A stretch of DNA of 54,179 nt, from NCBI GenBank assembly GCA_023387375.1, contig JAEWIE010000046.1:1-54179 (forward strand), given 5' to 3'. Numbering within the stretch: position 1 is the first letter of the stretch; the number at the start of each line of letters is the position of its first letter. Origin of the DNA: Bacteroidota bacterium (GTDB taxonomy: Bacteria > Bacteroidota > Bacteroidia > Flavobacteriales > Weeksellaceae). Of the stretch, positions 31,034-38,665 are shown piece by piece. The translations under genes were made by a program, and so were the position numbers. The notes under the pieces are model-generated. The model worked only from the letters and a program-made list of their open reading frames with translations. It made no database searches and was not told where the DNA came from.

Positions 31034-31893
31034 ATGCAACAAGCTCCATTTGAAAACACGCCTCAAGATTTCAATCTATTTTGCAAATCTGCAGGCGCAT
31101 TTGAGGAATTACAAAAGACACCTCACTACGGGATATTCTTATTAGTAGGATCGGGTGAAATCACCCTCGATTTCACGAAGTACAAGTTTAGTGGTCCCTC
31201 CCTCGCCTTTACAAGTCCCTTTCAATCCTTCGCAATTTCTTTAGACAAAAAAAGCCCATTGAAGGCCTATTTTTTCATGGAGATTTCTATTGCATCGAAT
31301 ACCACAAAAAAGAAGTAGCCTGCAACGGACTGCTATTTAACAACATATACAAGGAACCCTGCTTTCCCATTTCGGAAGAACTTTTCTCTGAAATACATCT
31401 ATTGCTTGGTAAAATAAAAGAAACGAATAACAAGGAAAGTTATTCACTCGCCGTCATAAAATCATACTTGCAGCTTATCTTAGCATTGGCGAGCGAAAAG
31501 AAAAGTAGGCTTATTGCCTCGAGCGAGCTATCGGATCAAAAACATGAACTCTCCATTTCTTTTCAAAACCTACTTGAACAACACTTCCTTGTCCACTCTA
31601 GTCCCAGCTTCTATGCGGAAAAACTAAGTATATCTACCAATACGCTAAGTAAAAAAATAAAAAAAGAACTAGGAAAAACCCCAACCCTCCTCATAGCGCA
31701 GCGGCTACTACTTGAAGCGAAAAAGAAGCTACACCTAACGCGCAAATCCATTAAAGAAATTGCCTTCTCTCTCAATTTTCAAAGTGAATACTACTTCTCT
31801 CGGTTTTTTAAGAAACATACGGGAATCTCACCTACAGAGTTTAGGGAAAAAGTAGGTATTTCGATCGTAGCCGATCAAAGTGACTTGGCATAA
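31034..31893 (+). pseudogene. AraC-family transcriptional regulator, frameshifted
   Basis: A regulator gene split by one frameshift. From ATG 31034 the first frame encodes an N-terminal sensor domain (MQQAPFENTPQDFNLFCKSAG...) as far as KAYFF, then stops at 31318. Reading on in the -1 frame from 31276 gives HGDFYCIEYHKKEVACNGLLFNN and runs without a stop to 31893. It includes two AraC helix-turn-helix motifs (about SFYAEKLSISTNTLSKKIKKELG and KSIKEIAFSLNFQSEYYFSRFFKKHTG). The joined product would be 286 residues, a normal AraC-family length. The break lies at T TTT TTC (31270-31276); one extra T would restore the frame. It may be a true inactivation, phase variation, -1 frameshifting or a homopolymer sequencing error. 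The gene upstream of the YkgB/RclC-like gene may regulate it. Confidence 0.85.
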
Positions 31894-31944
31894 TTGTGCA
31901 TGCAAATTCCAAAATTGCCTATGTTTTCTGGGTTCTTACTGCCT

Positions 31945-31952
31945 TAAATTTG
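31945..31952 (+). promoter_or_regulatory. Candidate -7 box for the YkgB-like gene
   Basis: TAAATTTG, 23 nt before the ATG at 31976. It lies in the 82-nt gap after the AraC-family gene, so the membrane protein probably has its own promoter, a likely target of the regulator. Confidence 0.5.
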
Positions 31953-31975
31953 CAAAAGAATTAATACGAATCCTT

Positions 31976-32551
31976 ATGACAAATTTATATGAAAAACTAG
32001 CAGATTTAAGATTTAGCTTTGTTAATATTCTTCGCATTGGAATTTTCATTGTGATGGCGTGGATTGGAGGCCTTAAAGCATTCCAATACGAAGCGGACGG
32101 CATTATTCCATTTGTCGCGAACTCCCCTTTTATGAGTTTCTTTTTAAAGTACGATAACAGCAATACGCCGAACTACAAGCAGTTTAAAAACAAAGAAGGA
32201 GAAGTGGTCGAAAAAAATATAGCTTGGCATAAAGAAAATGGATCCTACACATTCTCCTATGGTCTTGGAACCGTTATTGTCCTTATTGGAATACTTACAT
32301 TACTAGGTATTTGGTTTCCTAAAATTGGAGTATGGGGCGGACTTCTTACTTTCGGAATGTCACTTGTGACTTTAAGTTTTCTAATTACAACGCCGGAAAC
32401 GTGGGTGCCGAACCTTGGAGGTCCTAACCACGGTTTCCCTTATTTATCAGCCGCGGGAAGACTCGTAGTGAAAGACATAATAATGCTTGGCGCCGGATTA
32501 GTAATGGCCAGCGATGCAGCCTCTCGAATTATAGGCTTAAAAAACAAATAA
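31976..32551 (+). CDS. YkgB/RclC-like (DUF417) inner-membrane protein
   Basis: A 191-residue membrane protein of the DUF417 family that includes E. coli YkgB/RclC. It has four hydrophobic helices (about residues 17-36, 92-110, 116-134 and 160-178). Family-type segments are VMAWIGGLKAFQYEADGIIPFVANSPFMSF (about 24-53) and the C-terminal GRLVVKDIIMLGAG. In E. coli RclC lies in the rclABC operon controlled by the AraC-family sensor RclR and helps survive reactive chlorine species. Here an AraC-family gene also lies directly upstream. I use the ATG at 31976; a frame open to 31880 overlaps the regulator and adds residues unlike the family. Confidence 0.88.
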   Translation: MTNLYEKLADLRFSFVNILRIGIFIVMAWIGGLKAFQYEADGIIPFVANSPFMSFFLKYDNSNTPNYKQFKNKEGEVVEKNIAWHKENGSYTFSYGLGTVIVLIGILTLLGIWFPKIGVWGGLLTFGMSLVTLSFLITTPETWVPNLGGPNHGFPYLSAAGRLVVKDIIMLGAGLVMASDAASRIIGLKNK

Positions 32552-32592
32552 TACAAAAAATGATTACTCTTTCGGGGTAATCATTTTTGTAT
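32551..32592. terminator. Bidirectional terminator between YkgB-like gene and hutU
   Basis: A long inverted repeat (left arm tgattac plus A-run, right arm gtaatca plus T-run, loop about 9 nt) between convergent genes. The flanking A-run and T-run serve both strands. Confidence 0.85.
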
Positions 32593-32597
32593 AAATT

Positions 32598-34586
32598 TTA
32601 GTCTAACAACTCGTCACGCACCGCATTTGGGAGCGTTACTTTCAAATTGGGTTCAAGTTCCATCGCTCGCTTAATCGCAAAGGTAGCTCCTTCATTTCGA
32701 GCCCAACTTCTCCTTGATATCCCATTGTTAACATCCCAGAAAAGCATAGATTTTAATCTTCGGTCTGCTTCTGGACTTCCATCAAGTAGCATTCCAAATC
32801 CGCCATTTATCACTTCTCCCCAACCAACGCCTCCGCCATTATGAATAGAGACCCAAGTGGCTCCTCTAAAACTATCTCCAATCACATTTTGAATCGCCAT
32901 GTCGGCCGTGAATCGAGAACCATCATAAATGTTAGAGGTTTCACGGTACGGGGAATCCGTGCCAGAAACATCATGGTGATCGCGCCCTAGTACAACAGGA
33001 CCAATTTCGCCAGAGGCAATCGCCCTATTAAAAGCTTCTGCAATTTTCATTCTGCCTTGTGCATCTGCATAGAGGATCCGTGCTTGCGATCCCACGACCA
33101 GTTTATTTTTTTGCGCCTCTTTAATCCAATGAATATTGTCTTTCATTTGCTGCATGATTTCAGGAGGCGATACTTTTAATAGCTCTTCTAATACCTCGCA
33201 CGCCAACTGATCGGTTTTCTCTAAATCCTTTGGATCTCCACTACTGCAAACCCATCGGAAAGGACCAAATCCGTAATCAAAACACATAGGTCCCATAATA
33301 TCTTGCACATAACTCGGGTACTTAAATTCTCTTCCGAGGGATGGGTTTTTAGCCATTACATCGGCACCAGCCCTAGAAGATTCTAAAAGGAAGGCATTTC
33401 CATAATCAAAGAAGTAGGTACCCTTATCGGTATGCTTTCCGATGGCTTTCGCATGCCTGCGAAGTGATTCCTGAACTTTTTCTTTAAAAAGTTTAGGATT
33501 ACTGGCCATTAACTTATTTGATTCCTCAAACGACATTCCGACTGGATAATAACCTCCAGCCCATGGATTATGAAGGGAGGTTTGGTCGGAACCAATATCA
33601 ATTCGAATTCCTACCTCATCCAGTTTTTCCCAAACTTCGACGACATTTCCAACGTAGGCAAGTGAAACGGTTTGGTTTTCTTGTTTTGCTTTCTTAATAC
33701 GAGCCACAAGCTCTTCTAAATTGTCAATAATTTCATCGACCCATTTTTGCTCGTGACGGATTTTTGCGATTTTCGGATTTACCTCAGCACATACCGTAAT
33801 GCATCCGGCAATCGTTCCCGCTTTGGGCTGTGCGCCAGACATTCCTCCTAAACCAGAGGTAACAAAGAGTCCCCCTTTAGGGTCTTTGTTTATTTTTCGA
33901 AATGCATTTAATACCGTAATCGTTGTTCCGTGTACAATACCTTGTGGACCTATATACATATAACTACCTGCCGTCATCTGACCGTACTGAGATACTCCTA
34001 ATGCATTGAACTTTTCCCAATCGTCCGGCTTGGAATAATTCGGGATCACCATTCCGTTGGTCACCACGACTCTAGGAGCCTCTCGATGCGAAGGGAAAAG
34101 ACCCATCGGGTGTCCTGAGTACATGACAAGGGTCTGTTCATCGGTCATTTCACTTAAATACTGCATGGTAAGAAGATACTGCGCCCAGTTACTGAAAACC
34201 GCCCCATTTCCTCCATACGTAATTAACTCGTGAGGGTGCTGCGCTACAGCCGGATCCAAATTGTTTTGAATCATAAGCATGATGGCCCTGGCCTGTAAAC
34301 TTTTTCCTGGATACTCCTCAATACCTCGGGCTTTCATTGGATAATCAGGACGGAACCTATGCATGTAGATTCTACCATAATCCATAAGTTCCTGTCTAAA
34401 TTCAGGCACTAAGGTTTCATGAAATTTTTCTGGAAAGTACCGAAGGGCATTGCGAAGAGCAAGATTTACTTCTTCTTTGTTAAGGATATCTTTGCGCTTT
34501 GGCGCATGATTGATTTTGGTGTCGTATGGTTTTACGGCAGGCAGTTCACTTGGAATCCCCGCCTTGATTTGTTCTTGAAAAGTCAT
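32598..34586 (-). CDS. hutU: Urocanate hydratase (urocanase)
   Basis: A 662-residue urocanase, which hydrates urocanate to 4-imidazolone-5-propanoate in histidine degradation using tightly bound NAD+. Family segments are YGGNGAVFSNWAQY (near residue 122), SGLGGMSGAQPKAG (about 244-257), FDYGFGPFRWVCSSGDP (around 436-452) and the late GGGVGWGEVINGG. The start is ATG 34586 (MTFQEQIKAG); a frame extending 16 codons further would run into the promoter region. hutH, hutI and hutG are not in the window. A -7 box lies at 34632-34639, inside the end of pcm. Confidence 0.95.
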   Translation of the reverse strand: MTFQEQIKAGIPSELPAVKPYDTKINHAPKRKDILNKEEVNLALRNALRYFPEKFHETLVPEFRQELMDYGRIYMHRFRPDYPMKARGIEEYPGKSLQARAIMLMIQNNLDPAVAQHPHELITYGGNGAVFSNWAQYLLTMQYLSEMTDEQTLVMYSGHPMGLFPSHREAPRVVVTNGMVIPNYSKPDDWEKFNALGVSQYGQMTAGSYMYIGPQGIVHGTTITVLNAFRKINKDPKGGLFVTSGLGGMSGAQPKAGTIAGCITVCAEVNPKIAKIRHEQKWVDEIIDNLEELVARIKKAKQENQTVSLAYVGNVVEVWEKLDEVGIRIDIGSDQTSLHNPWAGGYYPVGMSFEESNKLMASNPKLFKEKVQESLRRHAKAIGKHTDKGTYFFDYGNAFLLESSRAGADVMAKNPSLGREFKYPSYVQDIMGPMCFDYGFGPFRWVCSSGDPKDLEKTDQLACEVLEELLKVSPPEIMQQMKDNIHWIKEAQKNKLVVGSQARILYADAQGRMKIAEAFNRAIASGEIGPVVLGRDHHDVSGTDSPYRETSNIYDGSRFTADMAIQNVIGDSFRGATWVSIHNGGGVGWGEVINGGFGMLLDGSPEADRRLKSMLFWDVNNGISRRSWARNEGATFAIKRAMELEPNLKVTLPNAVRDELLD

Positions 34587-34631
34587 GTGAAATAAGTCTT
34601 TGACCAAAGTACAATTTTTGGGCAAATTGCG

Positions 34632-34639
34632 CAAATTTA
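34632..34639 (-). promoter_or_regulatory. Candidate -7 box for hutU
   Basis: TAAATTTG on the minus strand, overlapping the pcm stop codon and 46 nt from the hutU ATG. Confidence 0.45.
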
Positions 34640-35287
34640 CTTGTGGGTCTTGCCTAGCATGGGCACAAATTTGTAGGCACCAAAATCTTCTTTTTCAAAC
34701 TCGGTTTCTGAAATCTTTGTAAATCGCATTAACACTTGTTCTTCCTCAGGTCCTAAAGGAATCACTAAGATACCGCCGATTCGCAATTGTTTTAAAAGCT
34801 CGGTAGGGAGTTCACTAGCTCCACACGTCACTAAAATCCGATCGAAAGGGGCAAAAGTAGGAAGACCTTTAAATCCATCCCCAAAACTATGAAACTTACC
34901 TCGAAGTCCTAACTGCTTTAATTTCGCAGAGGAAAAATCAAATAGGCTTTTTTGCCTTTCCACGGTGTAAACGAGGGCTTTCATGGCCACCAGCACAGCG
35001 GTTTGGTATCCGCTTCCTGTGCCGATCTCAAGTACTTTGTCCCCGGGTGAGACCTTAAGCAATTGGGTTTGTTCTGCCACCGTAGAGGGATGGGAGATCG
35101 TTTGTCCTGCCGCGATAGGAAATGCCCTATCCTCGTAGGCATAATCGGAGAAGATACTTTCTATAAAAAGGTGCCTTGGAACGCTTTGAATCGCCTCTAG
35201 CACCAAAGAATCCTCTATTCCTAATTTTTGTTGGAGATACTCTACAAGCTTACGACGCTTTCCTTTATGTACAAAACTATCTGGCAT
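34637..35287 (-). CDS. pcm: Protein-L-isoaspartate O-methyltransferase
   Basis: A 216-residue SAM-dependent methyltransferase that methylates L-isoaspartyl residues in damaged proteins and so starts their repair. The SAM-binding glycine-rich motif is LEIGTGSGYQTAVLV (about residues 85-99), and the post-I region (VYTVERQKSLF) and FDRILVTCGASELP (about 152-165) are typical. The family's RHLFI segment occurs near residues 38-42. The start ATG lies exactly 4 nt after a -7 box, suggesting a leaderless mRNA. hutU begins 50 nt downstream and may be partly co-transcribed. Confidence 0.95.
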   Translation of the reverse strand: MPDSFVHKGKRRKLVEYLQQKLGIEDSLVLEAIQSVPRHLFIESIFSDYAYEDRAFPIAAGQTISHPSTVAEQTQLLKVSPGDKVLEIGTGSGYQTAVLVAMKALVYTVERQKSLFDFSSAKLKQLGLRGKFHSFGDGFKGLPTFAPFDRILVTCGASELPTELLKQLRIGGILVIPLGPEEEQVLMRFTKISETEFEKEDFGAYKFVPMLGKTHK

Positions 35288-35291
35288 AAGG

Positions 35292-35299
35292 CAAAAATA
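35292..35299 (-). promoter_or_regulatory. -7 box of a probable leaderless promoter (pcm)
   Basis: TATTTTTG on the minus strand, followed by CCTT and then the pcm ATG at 35287. Confidence 0.55.
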
Positions 35300-35410
35300 G
35301 CAATTAAAAACGAGATTTCATGGGCTTTTTCTGCCCACTGACAAGAGGGAAATAGGCGAAAGAGTTTCATTTTTCTTTTCGAATCCATATCTTTACAAAA
35401 ATAAAAAAGC

Positions 35411-36391
35411 ATGATTAAAGCAGGTCTCGTGGGTGCCGGTCATTTGGGGAAGATTCACCTAAAACTTCTACAACAAAGCAAGTACTATAATCTCGTGGGA
35501 TTCCATGATGCAGACAAGGAAAATGGCCGAAAAATAGAAGCCGAATTTGGATACCGATATTTTGAGAACTTTGAGGATCTTTTGGACCAAATTGAGATGC
35601 TGGATATCGTCACTCCCACGCTTTATCATTATCAATACGCCTTGAAAGCGATTGAAAAAAGAATTCACTTCTTTATTGAAAAACCAGTTACTCAAACCTT
35701 AGAACAAGCCAAAGAAATACTTTCGCTTTGCAACGAGCATAATATTAAGGCGCAAGTAGGACACGTCGAGCGTTTCAACCCCGCATTTATTGCCACAAAG
35801 CAGTACATTCAAGACCCTATGTTTATAGAGATTCACCGTCTTGCGGAATTTAATCCAAGAGGAACGGATGTCTCGGTTGTACTTGACCTTATGATCCACG
35901 ATCTTGACATTCTCTTAAGTCTTGTAAAATCAAAAGTGAAAGAGATCCATGCGAGCGGAGTCTGCGTCGTATCAAAAACTCCAGACATTACCAATGCCAG
36001 AATCGAATTTGAGAACGGGTGCGTCGCCAACCTCACGACCTCTCGAATATCAATGAAAGCCATGCGAAAATCAAGATTCTTTCAACGGGACGCCTACATA
36101 TCGGTCGATTTCTTAGAGAAAAAAGCAGAGGTGATCCGAATGAAAGAAGCGCCCGAAAATCCTTCTGATTTTGACATGATTATTGAGAGTGCTGAGGGTG
36201 AAAAGAGCCAAATCCTCTTTGAATATCCGACGATCGAAGCCAACAATGCAATTCTAGATGAACTCAACGCATTCGCAAGAGCTATTGCGAAGGATGACCT
36301 AGTCGAAGTCTCACTTGAAGACGGAACCGAGGCATTAGAGGTTGCCCTTAAAATCATGAGCCTTATTCAGAAAGAGCCTAACTCAAATTAA
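35411..36391 (+). CDS. Gfo/Idh/MocA-family oxidoreductase
   Basis: A 326-residue NAD(P)-dependent oxidoreductase. The N-terminal Rossmann fold shows VGAGHLGKIHLKLL (residues 7-20). The EKPVTQTLEQAKEI motif (about 93-106) supplies the family's EKP lysine, and GHVERFNPAF precedes the second alpha/beta domain. Many members act on sugars, inositols or UDP-sugars; this one could also be a biliverdin-reductase-like or N-acetylglucosamine-type enzyme, and the substrate cannot be told. It is the first gene of a compact run with the beta-lactamase gene (5 nt gap) and the 3-hydroxyacyl-CoA dehydrogenase gene. A near-consensus -7 box (TATCTTTA, 35388-35395) precedes it. Confidence 0.92.
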   Translation: MIKAGLVGAGHLGKIHLKLLQQSKYYNLVGFHDADKENGRKIEAEFGYRYFENFEDLLDQIEMLDIVTPTLYHYQYALKAIEKRIHFFIEKPVTQTLEQAKEILSLCNEHNIKAQVGHVERFNPAFIATKQYIQDPMFIEIHRLAEFNPRGTDVSVVLDLMIHDLDILLSLVKSKVKEIHASGVCVVSKTPDITNARIEFENGCVANLTTSRISMKAMRKSRFFQRDAYISVDFLEKKAEVIRMKEAPENPSDFDMIIESAEGEKSQILFEYPTIEANNAILDELNAFARAIAKDDLVEVSLEDGTEALEVALKIMSLIQKEPNSN

Positions 36392-36396
36392 TTTGT

Positions 36397-37278
36397 ATGG
36401 TACGATACAGCTTTATTCTGCTTTTCTTTGGGTTTTTTCTCTCTCTTTCGGCGCAGTCCTTACCGGAACGAATTCTCACTCTCACTAAAGGACAACCCTT
36501 CACGATAGGGATTTCTGCCATAGGAATCGAAAACCCCCTTGAGTTCCATTGGAACGAGAATAAGGCTCTGCCTATGCAAAGCGTCTTTAAGTTTCCTATT
36601 GCTCTTAAAGTCTTATCACTGGTCGATAAGGGAAAATACTCACTCGAGAGTCCTATTTTTATCCAAGCAAAGGAATTACTAGAGGATACATGGTCTCCTA
36701 TAAAAGTCAAATATCCCACAGGTAATGTCACGCTTTCCCTTGCAGAACTAATCGAGTATACTGTAGCGCAAAGCGACAACAATGGTTGTGATATTCTTTT
36801 AAGACAAACAGGAGGTCCTTTGTCCACACAAAATTTCATTCGAAACTTGGGACTAAATAACTTCAAGATGCGATACAATGAAGAGCAGATGCATCAAGAT
36901 TGGAGTTATCAGTACGAAAATACAGCCTCAGCAAAGGAGCTAAGCACCCTTCTTAAACTCTTTTATGAAGGGAAAATACTCTCGGAAAGTTCCACCGCAT
37001 TCCTTTACCACGTGATGCTCAATACCAATACAGGTCAAAATAAAATGAAAGCCCATCTCCCTTTAGGATCCACCGCGCACAAAACGGGCACTTCGGGAAA
37101 AAACAAAGAAGGTCTTACGGGAGCAGAGAATGACATTGGAATTATAACTACTCCCAAAAACCATCATTACGCGCTTTCCATTCTCATTTCGGATTCGAAA
37201 TTGGATGACCAGACAAACGCAGAAATGATCGCGACGATCTCAAAGTGGATTTACGATTATTATGCGGAGCATGAATAA
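36397..37278 (+). CDS. Class A (serine) beta-lactamase, VEB/PER-like subclass A2
   Basis: A 293-residue exported serine beta-lactamase that hydrolyses beta-lactam rings in the periplasm. The signal peptide is MVRYSFILLFFGFFLSLSAQ. The active-site set is complete: SVFK (S62, K65), SDN (S126-D127-N128), the omega-loop NEEQMHQD with the general-base Glu (E162/E163) and KTGTSG (K229-T-G). The NEEQMH pattern and spacing resemble subclass A2 enzymes (VEB, PER, CfxA and the chromosomal Chryseobacterium types). The gene begins 5 nt after the oxidoreductase stop codon, so it is part of that transcript and probably chromosomal and constitutive. There is no LysR regulator or mobile element beside it, so recent acquisition is unlikely. 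The actual substrate spectrum is unknown. Confidence 0.94.
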   Translation: MVRYSFILLFFGFFLSLSAQSLPERILTLTKGQPFTIGISAIGIENPLEFHWNENKALPMQSVFKFPIALKVLSLVDKGKYSLESPIFIQAKELLEDTWSPIKVKYPTGNVTLSLAELIEYTVAQSDNNGCDILLRQTGGPLSTQNFIRNLGLNNFKMRYNEEQMHQDWSYQYENTASAKELSTLLKLFYEGKILSESSTAFLYHVMLNTNTGQNKMKAHLPLGSTAHKTGTSGKNKEGLTGAENDIGIITTPKNHHYALSILISDSKLDDQTNAEMIATISKWIYDYYAEHE

Positions 37279-37313
37279 AAACAAGAACTAAAAAAAGAAT
37301 AAACAATAATAGT

Positions 37314-38210
37314 ATGAATAAGATTGTAGTAATTGGTGCTGGAACCATGGGCAATGGAATTGCACACACCTTTGCGCAAAATGGATTTCAAGTAAACCTG
37401 GTAGACGTCTCTTCAGAGGCTCTGGAAAAAGGCCTAAATACCATCACTTCGAACCTCGATCGAATGCTTTCAAAAGAGACCATTACAGAGACTCTAAAAA
37501 AGGAAACTTTAGAGCGTATATCGGTATTTACAGACCTTAGCCAAGCGATCGATCAGACAGATTTAATCGTGGAAGCAGCCACAGAAAATTTAGAGTTAAA
37601 ACTAAAGATTTTTAAGCAGATGGATGAACTCGCTCCTGAGAACTGCATCCTAGCCAGCAACACCTCTTCCATTTCGATCACCCAAATAGCTTCGGTTACC
37701 AAAAGACCTGAAAAGGTAATAGGGATGCATTTTATGAATCCTGTGCCTGTCATGAAACTTGTGGAAATCATTAAAGGATTCTCCACCTCAAAAGAAACTT
37801 TTGACAAAACCTTTGAGTGGTCTAAGACTCTTGGTAAAACACCTGTAGAAGTTAATGACTACCCTGGATTCGTAGCCAACCGTATCTTAATGCCGATGAT
37901 CAACGAAGCGATTGAAACGCTTTACAACCGCGTCGCAGGCGTTGAGCAAATTGATACGGTCATGAAATTAGGAATGGCGCACCCCATGGGTCCACTGCAA
38001 CTGGCAGATTTCATTGGACTAGATGTTTGTCTAGCCATTCTAAATGTAATGCATGACGGATTTAAGAATCCAAAATACGCACCCAATCCCCTACTAGTAA
38101 ACATGGTACGAGCAGGAAAACTAGGGGTAAAATCGAAAGAAGGATTCTATGACTATTCCACCACCAAAAAAGCAGAAGTGGTAGCGAAAAGTTTTACAAC
38201 TGGATTTTAA
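37314..38210 (+). CDS. 3-hydroxyacyl-CoA (3-hydroxybutyryl-CoA) dehydrogenase
   Basis: A 298-residue NAD(P)-dependent dehydrogenase that interconverts 3-hydroxyacyl-CoA and 3-oxoacyl-CoA. The Rossmann motif GAGTMGNGIAHTFAQNG lies at residues 7-23. The catalytic histidine is in IGMHFMNPVPVMKLVEII (about 137-154) with the paired Glu nearby. The C-terminal GYPGFVANRI-type segment (NDYPGFVANRILMPMINEA) and the substrate-binding FIGLDVCLAILNVM follow. Length matches the single-domain PaaH/Hbd type. It follows the beta-lactamase by 35 nt in the same direction. The physiological pathway (butyrate/fatty acid or phenylacetate) is not shown by the context. Confidence 0.94.
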   Translation: MNKIVVIGAGTMGNGIAHTFAQNGFQVNLVDVSSEALEKGLNTITSNLDRMLSKETITETLKKETLERISVFTDLSQAIDQTDLIVEAATENLELKLKIFKQMDELAPENCILASNTSSISITQIASVTKRPEKVIGMHFMNPVPVMKLVEIIKGFSTSKETFDKTFEWSKTLGKTPVEVNDYPGFVANRILMPMINEAIETLYNRVAGVEQIDTVMKLGMAHPMGPLQLADFIGLDVCLAILNVMHDGFKNPKYAPNPLLVNMVRAGKLGVKSKEGFYDYSTTKKAEVVAKSFTTGF

Positions 38211-38233
38211 CAAAAATTAAAAGAAGAGGTCTT

Positions 38234-38261
38234 TTTGCTAAGACAATTTTCTTTATCTTTG
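38234..38261 (+). promoter_or_regulatory. Promoter of the acidic small protein gene
   Basis: A -33 TTTG (38234-38237) and a -7 TATCTTTG (38254-38261) with 16 nt between, ending 22 nt before the ATG at 38284. Slightly short spacing but a good -7. Confidence 0.55.
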
Positions 38262-38283
38262 ACCCCAACAAAACATTACAAAA

Positions 38284-38526
38284 ATGAAAATACCTAAATT
38301 TTTATTAGCCGACAATTCCGAAATGCCAGAAGATCTGTTTGTAGTTCATACAGAATATCCAAGATTTATCCTTAACGTGGAGGAAGAAGAAGTGGAATGG
38401 TTAGACGATCTTGAAGGAGACGACGAAGAAACCATGGCAGACGAAGCCACAAAAGTAGTTGAAATGGCTTTTACATGGTGCGACGAAGAATTAGCCAAAT
38501 ACGACGAAGAAGAAGACGAAAACTAA
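38284..38526 (+). CDS. Very acidic small protein, function unknown
   Basis: An 80-residue cytoplasmic protein with over a third Asp/Glu (EEEEVEWLDDLEGDDEE in the middle, YDEEEDEN at the end). It has no signal, no membrane segment and a single cysteine. I recognise no named family, though similar short acidic proteins occur in Flavobacteriia. It has its own promoter and terminator, so it is a stand-alone gene; a regulator, inhibitor or nucleic-acid-mimic role would be guesswork. Codon use and a clean frame support it as a real gene. Confidence 0.75.
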   Translation: MKIPKFLLADNSEMPEDLFVVHTEYPRFILNVEEEEVEWLDDLEGDDEETMADEATKVVEMAFTWCDEELAKYDEEEDEN

Positions 38527-38556
38527 TTCGCTTCGGATCTCGAAAATGAATATTTA

Positions 38557-38587
38557 TAGTCTGCTTTCCTTCCTGGGAAGCAGACTA
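38557..38587 (+). terminator. Rho-independent terminator after the acidic small gene
   Basis: A 13-bp stem (tagtctgctttcc / gggaagcagacta, one G-T pair), 5-nt loop, followed by TTTCTTT. Confidence 0.88.
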
Positions 38588-38616
38588 TTTCTTTAATGCA
38601 AATGGACTAAAAAGAA

Positions 38617-38649
38617 AAATGCCGCCCTTATTTTCTCTAGGCGGCATTT
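38617..38649 (-). terminator. Rho-independent terminator after the META-domain gene
   Basis: A perfect 10-bp stem (aaatgccgcc / ggcggcattt) with a 13-nt loop. On the minus strand it is followed by TTCTTTTTAG; A/T-rich on both sides, so it may be bidirectional. Confidence 0.85.
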
Positions 38650-38665
38650 ATTTTTCAAATGTAGA

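Noticed and set aside
31880..31975. Upstream start for the YkgB-like protein at 31880
   Set aside because: It overlaps the AraC gene end and the -7 box, and adds cysteine-rich residues absent from the family; ATG 31976 fits the family and the promoter.
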